Positions 15,693 to 19,642 of a stretch of DNA of 19,642 bases are shown in pieces (position 1 is the stretch's first letter; every line of letters starts with the position of its first letter). Under the pieces are notes generated by a model that did not search any database, was not told the DNA's origin, and saw only the letters and a list, made by a program, of their open reading frames with translations. Both the position numbers and the translations under genes were made by a program. Location: NCBI GenBank assembly GCA_900543695.1, contig UQSG01000039.1, forward strand, positions 1 to 19,642. The letters run 5' to 3'. This stretch comes from an uncultured Clostridium sp. (GTDB taxonomy: Bacteria; Bacillota; Clostridia; UBA1212; UBA1255).

Positions 15693-17087
15693 ATGTCAAG
15701 TGTAAATATTATAGATAACCACGATGAAGCTCTAGAGATATGGGAAGCCCTGAAAATTAGAAATTCTACTGTAATACATATCGATGCACATTTTGATTGT
15801 GAGCCACTAGATAAATCTATGCACATAAATATTGGTAATTTTCTTAGACATGCTATTAAAAGAAAAATAATTAATAGAATAATTTGGGTCGTTCCAAACG
15901 CATATATATCTCATTCTTGTTGTAAGCGTTTTATTAACCAACAAATGAAATACAATGGTGAGAAAATTGAAATCCCAAATTGGTCCACATCTTTTCAAGT
16001 TGAGAATATTCCAGTATCAGTATGCACTTTAGAAGAGTTGGGTCGATGTATTACGGAATTTCAACAAAGTGTTTTACTTGATATTGATATGGACTATTTC
16101 TTTCAAGAACACTTATGCTTGGATTATACTTGTGCATTCTCTCAATATCAGCCCAGTTGTATATTGGATTTCTATAAACACATATATCCTTTTGTTGATC
16201 TTGCTTTGACAATTACCATTTGTAAAAGCATTAATGGTGGTTATACGCCTCTGCGCTATGATTATTGTGCTGAATATCTTTTAAGATTGTTGGAAAACAA
16301 GTCCATCGAAAATTTTCAGTGCCTTGACAGCTTAATTATATCGGGTGTAATAAAACTTGAAAGGCAAATTATTGAGAAACTTCTTTCCGATGCCAGTACT
16401 CGCTTATCAATGGTCTGTATTCTTCTAGAGAATGGCTGTGATGATATAACACGGAACTATATTTTGGGAATATTACATTCAGAGTATCAAACTAAAATAA
16501 AATATATTGATTCAATCTATCAGGTGTCGAGAATAGGAAACAAAGCTTTAATAAAGAGTCGTCTCCCACTGGCAAAATTGATGGATGAAAAATTATATGC
16601 ATCATTATGTATGATCATTGAAAATGATGAAGGTATACCCACATGGACACTTGATTCTCCCTTAGAATTAAAATGTAGAATTGCAGAGTATATGTATCGC
16701 CAACAAAAATATGATATATCCTTTCAAATTCTCAAAGATATACAGTCATCATTTAATAATACTGCTGAGATTCAGCCTTGGGAGGGCGTGTTAAGCAGTC
16801 ATTTGAATTCATATCAAATATCGCCTATTCGCATTAGGATGATTCAACTTTTATGTATGACAGCATATAAATTACATGAAAATAAAACAGCATATACAAT
16901 TTCAAAATTTCTATTACGTTATGGACATGGGGATTATACTATTGAGACAATTTATAATTCTATTATTAATAAACGCATGAGGATAAAACATATATTTTTC
17001 TTCAATTTCAATCGTTTTATTTTATTTTTGAATCAAGCTTTAAAAAAAATTAAATATGATTATTTTATTAGGAAAAGCGGCAGGTAG
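15693..17087 (+). CDS. UPF0489-family peptide arginase (predicted RiPP Arg-to-ornithine enzyme)
   Basis: The start is ATG 15693, with GGAGAG ten bases upstream, giving 464 residues. The N-terminal 200 residues show an arginase-type manganese site as in UPF0489 proteins: His10 in DNHDEAL, then HIDAHFD (Asp31, His33, Asp35) and LLDIDMDYF (Asp130, Asp132, Asp134). UPF0489 members such as OspR of the landornamide pathway convert arginine to ornithine inside RiPP precursor peptides. The immediate downstream gene encodes a small Cys-rich peptide with exactly one arginine, which fits this role. The C-terminal half (about 270-464) is helical, with TPR-like stretches (YMYRQQKYDISFQILKDIQ) and a hydrophobic end, and is not part of the usual catalytic domain; it may bind the precursor or partners. 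Codon use is strongly AT-rich, unlike the genes upstream. The last codons form one arm of a long inverted repeat. Confidence 0.78.
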   Translation: MSSVNIIDNHDEALEIWEALKIRNSTVIHIDAHFDCEPLDKSMHINIGNFLRHAIKRKIINRIIWVVPNAYISHSCCKRFINQQMKYNGEKIEIPNWSTSFQVENIPVSVCTLEELGRCITEFQQSVLLDIDMDYFFQEHLCLDYTCAFSQYQPSCILDFYKHIYPFVDLALTITICKSINGGYTPLRYDYCAEYLLRLLENKSIENFQCLDSLIISGVIKLERQIIEKLLSDASTRLSMVCILLENGCDDITRNYILGILHSEYQTKIKYIDSIYQVSRIGNKALIKSRLPLAKLMDEKLYASLCMIIENDEGIPTWTLDSPLELKCRIAEYMYRQQKYDISFQILKDIQSSFNNTAEIQPWEGVLSSHLNSYQISPIRIRMIQLLCMTAYKLHENKTAYTISKFLLRYGHGDYTIETIYNSIINKRMRIKHIFFFNFNRFILFLNQALKKIKYDYFIRKSGR

Positions 17088-17259
17088 CCTTCGCATAAGA
17101 TTTCTAAAGGAAGGAGGTGAGATAGATGAAGAATTTGTCTGATATCATTAATATCGCTGGAGACGCTATTGTAACGGCAAGTGGTTGTAGTACTCGTAAA
17201 GCAAAGTGCAGCGGTGATGGCTGTTGCTGAGATAATAATAAAATACCTGCCGCTTTTCC
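17071..17259. repeat. Perfect 16-bp inverted repeat enclosing the precursor gene
   Basis: GGAAAAGCGGCAGGTA (17071-17086), in the last codons of the arginase gene, is the exact reverse complement of TACCTGCCGCTTTTCC (17244-17259), which lies after the precursor stop. The 157 bases between the arms contain the precursor's ribosome binding site and whole coding sequence. No T-tract follows the second arm, so it is not a normal terminator. In RNA the arms would pair and hold the precursor message in a large loop. Confidence 0.9.
17126..17230 (+). CDS. Cys-rich RiPP precursor peptide (34 residues)
   Basis: ATG at 17126 follows an almost perfect ribosome binding site (AAGGAGGTG), the strongest in this locus, as expected for a highly made precursor. 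The first 18 residues form a likely helical leader with Asp and Ile/Leu (LSDIINIAGDAIVTA). The C-terminal part, GCSTRKAKCSGDGCC, holds four Cys (21, 28, 33, 34), Gly, Ser and Thr, and the single Arg of the peptide (Arg24). A Gly just before the first Cys makes a plausible leader/core boundary at 20/21. It is flanked by a peptide arginase and a radical SAM/SPASM maturase, so the expected product is an ornithine-containing, thioether-cross-linked peptide. I know no described RiPP with this sequence. Confidence 0.82.
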   Translation: MKNLSDIINIAGDAIVTASGCSTRKAKCSGDGCC

Positions 17260-17298
17260 CAATTATTTATTATTTTATAGGAGTATAGGAGAATTGTT

Positions 17299-17550
17299 AT
17301 GGACAGGGAAGAAACAATTATTGAATTGGAAAAGATTTTTAGGAAAGTTACTGGAAACAGCGAGCTTTGTATATCTGAAAAAACCCTTATAGGCGGGAGC
17401 ATTGGCAATGATATATTGCAAATATCATCCATAGATTTTGTGCAGGCCATAGTCGAAATAGAGGATCGTTTCAATATTATTATTGATTTTGACTTACCCT
17501 TAAGCTCAGTAGAAGATATAATTACCTTAATTGAACATGGGGAGAAATAG
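17299..17550 (+). CDS. Acyl-carrier-protein-like protein in the RiPP locus
   Basis: The protein has 83 residues, with ATG 17299 and AGGAG seven bases upstream. Its pattern aligns with acyl carrier proteins: a first helix (EETIIELEKIFRKVTG), then ISSIDFVQAIVEIEDRFNI matching the ACP helix-2 signature DSLDxVELVxxLExxF, and a final helix SVEDIITLIEHG. Ser44 occupies the phosphopantetheine attachment position, although the preceding Asp of the classical DSL motif is Ser here (SSI). The protein is acidic, as ACPs are. It lies between the precursor and the radical SAM gene and ends 4 bases before the latter, so it belongs to the operon. It may carry an acyl or aminoacyl group for peptide modification, or act as a non-acylated scaffold. 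No acyltransferase or phosphopantetheinyl transferase is visible in the window. Confidence 0.75.
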   Translation: MDREETIIELEKIFRKVTGNSELCISEKTLIGGSIGNDILQISSIDFVQAIVEIEDRFNIIIDFDLPLSSVEDIITLIEHGEK

Positions 17551-17554
17551 CAGT

Positions 17555-18961
17555 ATGAGTTATGGCGGTAAACATTATCATGCTTTTACATATTGCGGTG
17601 AATATTTTTTGTTTGATACTTTTCACTACATAACTTTGCAAGTTTCAGAGGAGTTTTATTCGGCTTTTTTTAAATATGTTAACGATAAAGACATTTCAAT
17701 TGAAGAACAAAAATATTTTGAGACATTACAGCAATTGCAAGAAAATGGTTATTTCTTTGCGGGGAAAGCATTTGATATTGAAAATGATTTAACTACAAAA
17801 GGTATCGCATCATTGTCCTTTGCTCCAATTTACCAATGCAATTTTCGTTGCAAATATTGTTTTGCAGAAAAAAGAGATTCGTATAATATTCAGCCGCGCG
17901 CGTTTGATAAAAATACAGTAATAAAGACCTTGGATTGGTTCACTCAAACAGCTTATCCAAATAGTAAAGGATACCGTCTTGATTTTGTAAGTGGTGGAGA
18001 ACCACTTATGAATTATGCCGCTGTAATAACTGCAGTGGAATACGCAAAAAGATTCAAAAAAATCACAGGTAAATATATTCAGATTTGGCTCTGTACAAAT
18101 GGAACCTATTTTGACGAGGAAATATGCAGGTATTTAGATAATAATAATATTTCTATCGGGGTAAGCTTAGACGGAAATAAGGAAACTAACGATCAGTCGC
18201 GTATTGACTGTAGTGGAAAAGGCACATATGACATCGTCACATCAGAATTACATAAGATATTGAATAACGAAAATTACTCTAAAAAGTTTAAAGAGATCTG
18301 GGCTTTATCTGTTATCACGCCAACAAGTGATATGTCTGATATTCTTAGCCATCATAAAAATATGGGATTCAGCTCAGTGCAAATGAAGTTAGTACGTAGT
18401 TCTAAAAAGCAGTATAGCCTATCCACTGATACATTGTTGGAGAAATACGCTAAATTTGCCAAGTGGCTTTTAAAAACACTTGATGAAGGAATTGAATATT
18501 TACTTTTGATTTTAAATGATAATGACTATTTTGGAAAAATTATAAAGAGGATAATCTTAAAAGAAGCTTACATGTATAGATGTAAGGCAGGGAGAAGTAA
18601 GATAACCATTTGTCCAAATGGAGATGTATATCCTTGCGATAGTTTTGTTGGGAACGAGAATTATCTATTAGGAAATATTAATACTTCTTTCAATCCACGA
18701 TCTGTATGTTTTCATGATGTTAATCATCGCAATCCATGCTCCGATTGTAGCATTAAGTATTTATGCGGTGGTGATTGTTATTATAACTCAATGCTTCATA
18801 CTGGAAATCATAATGCACCAGACAAAAAAATGTGTGAAATATTTATAGGACTTTGCAATATTGCCATTTGGCTTACATTTCATATTGAAAAGGACTACCC
18901 AGATAGTTACAAAAAAATTGAGCGTATTCTTGATATAAAAGGTAAGGTTAATAAGGAGTAA
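17555..18961 (+). CDS. Radical SAM/SPASM peptide maturase
   Basis: The start is ATG 17555, 4 bases after the ACP-like stop with GGGGAG ten bases upstream, giving 468 residues; in-frame TTG/ATG codons further up overlap the previous gene. The radical SAM cluster motif is CNFRCKYC (Cys95, Cys99, Cys102), followed by VSGGEPL (147-150). The C-terminal SPASM domain is complete: Cys343, Cys353, Cys361, then the CX2CX5CX3C pattern of Cys395, 398, 404 and 408, and Cys427 and Cys434, enough for two auxiliary iron-sulfur clusters. This layout is that of maturases making thioether or C-C cross-links in RiPPs. The first 80 residues show no obvious PqqD-like recognition domain. Likely substrate: the four-Cys precursor encoded upstream. 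Confidence 0.9.
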   Translation: MSYGGKHYHAFTYCGEYFLFDTFHYITLQVSEEFYSAFFKYVNDKDISIEEQKYFETLQQLQENGYFFAGKAFDIENDLTTKGIASLSFAPIYQCNFRCKYCFAEKRDSYNIQPRAFDKNTVIKTLDWFTQTAYPNSKGYRLDFVSGGEPLMNYAAVITAVEYAKRFKKITGKYIQIWLCTNGTYFDEEICRYLDNNNISIGVSLDGNKETNDQSRIDCSGKGTYDIVTSELHKILNNENYSKKFKEIWALSVITPTSDMSDILSHHKNMGFSSVQMKLVRSSKKQYSLSTDTLLEKYAKFAKWLLKTLDEGIEYLLLILNDNDYFGKIIKRIILKEAYMYRCKAGRSKITICPNGDVYPCDSFVGNENYLLGNINTSFNPRSVCFHDVNHRNPCSDCSIKYLCGGDCYYNSMLHTGNHNAPDKKMCEIFIGLCNIAIWLTFHIEKDYPDSYKKIERILDIKGKVNKE

Positions 18962-18967
18962 TATTTT

Positions 18968-19618
18968 ATGAATAACTCGAGTTACTTGGCTATTTCTCCG
19001 GAACTATATTTTCACTTATTTGACCAACAATCAATAATAATCGATCGAGAAGGAGTTGAACATTTGTATGATCACACTCAAACAGACATTTTATCTCTAT
19101 GTGACGGAACAAAAACGGTAGAACGACTGCTTACAATTCTCATATCTCAATATAATGCAGAGAATGATAGTCGAATAGAAAGCTTTAGAAAGGCGATTTT
19201 AGATTTTCTTGAATATCAAATAAAAAATCATGTTCTGGTTGAGAATGAACATATCAAAAAAAGCACAAATATTTTTGGGGTTAGAGGCAAATTTTATCCT
19301 AGTGGATTATCAGTTGAGATAACAAGTAGATGCAATTTTTTATGTCCTCATTGTTACAAAAATGCGTTTTCTAAAGGGCATGATATTGATGATAATATTA
19401 TACAATACATAAAAGATGAATTTGGTGGCAAAGTGAAACAACTTCAATTAACAGGCGGAGAACCATTTTTAAATAAAAAAATTGTTAACTATATAATGGA
19501 ATTATCTGATTTATTTGAAATTCGTATACCAACAAATGGCAGCTTGCTATATTTGTATGATGATGAAATAATCAAAAAACTACATCAGGGGGTGCGGACA
19601 AAAAGTTGGATTCCCTAA
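18968..19618 (+). pseudogene. Radical SAM protein with PqqD-like N-terminal domain, truncated by an IS
   Basis: ATG 18968 lies 6 bases after the first radical SAM gene, whose last codons AAG GAG TAA supply the ribosome binding site. Residues about 25-95 (HTQTDILSLCDGTKTVERLL and following) resemble the PqqD/RiPP recognition element that binds leader peptides. A radical SAM domain then begins with TSRCNFLCPHCY (Cys122, Cys126, Cys129) and TGGEPF (163-166). The native sequence ends at about residue 207, where the IS end starts; the last nine codons and the stop are IS sequence. Full-length relatives are roughly twice as long, so most of the barrel and any C-terminal cluster domain are lost, and the product is unlikely to be active. 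The rest may survive beyond the IS. Confidence 0.85.
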
Positions 19619-19642
19619 GGGCTCCGAAAGGAGTTGAATTAA
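19588..19642 (+). mobile_element. 5' end of an IS3-family-like insertion sequence
   Basis: The terminal repeat GGGGGTGCGGACA (19588-19600) matches, inverted, the one at 41-53. It is followed by AAAAAGTTGGATTCC, an end motif reminiscent of the IS3 group. CTCC-GAAA-GGAG (19622-19633) forms a small hairpin that includes the ribosome binding site AAAGGAG (19627-19633). The spacing implies that the first transposase frame starts at or just beyond the window edge. The element interrupts the second radical SAM gene. Confidence 0.72.

Noticed and set aside
17126..17230. Assignment of the precursor to lanthipeptides or proteusins
   Set aside because: No LanM/LanB-type dehydratase or cyclase is present, the leader is only about 20 residues and not nitrile-hydratase-like, and the maturases are radical SAM proteins.

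Overview
The window looks like chromosomal DNA of a clostridial Firmicute (class Clostridia, probably an anaerobic gut-type organism). Support comes from the gene families and order (secG, an rnr-like gene, a frameshifted prfB, secA with a SEC-C tail), strong AAGGAGG-type ribosome binding sites, sigma-A-like promoters and an initiator tRNA with encoded CCA. Genus cannot be read from the sequence. Both window ends are ends of an IS3-family-like insertion sequence in the same orientation, so the window is probably a contig or segment delimited by two IS copies.

Region A (1-12,200, minus strand, moderate GC) is ordinary housekeeping DNA. In transcription order: secG with its own promoter and terminator; a short RNase R-like exoribonuclease lacking the usual N-terminal cold-shock domains; prfB with a programmed +1 frameshift; a TIM-barrel sugar isomerase/epimerase-like gene; dgt and yfbR-like HD phosphohydrolases with a 4-base overlap; secA; a membrane-anchored TPR-like protein; and an ABC ATPase/FtsX-type permease pair whose permease is cut by the left IS.

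Region B (12,200-15,040, plus strand) begins with a well-formed tRNA-fMet with promoter and terminator. After several hairpins comes a three-gene run of acidic proteins, the first ArdA-like (antirestriction), as typically found in integrative conjugative elements. Each of the first two genes carries the next gene's Shine-Dalgarno sequence inside its last codons.

Region C (15,040-19,590, plus strand, strongly AT-rich) is the most interesting part: a compact, apparently undescribed RiPP (ribosomally made, modified peptide) locus. A promoter, a 41-codon leader ORF and an overlapping terminator (a possible attenuator) precede a UPF0489-family peptide arginase, a 34-residue Cys-rich precursor peptide with one single arginine, an acyl-carrier-protein-like protein, a radical SAM/SPASM maturase, and a second radical SAM protein with an N-terminal PqqD-like recognition domain. 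The last gene is cut about halfway by the right IS. A perfect 16-bp inverted repeat encloses the precursor gene. The predicted chemistry is Arg-to-ornithine conversion plus radical cross-linking of a four-cysteine core; the carrier protein suggests an additional acyl-type step. None of this chemistry can be proven from sequence alone.
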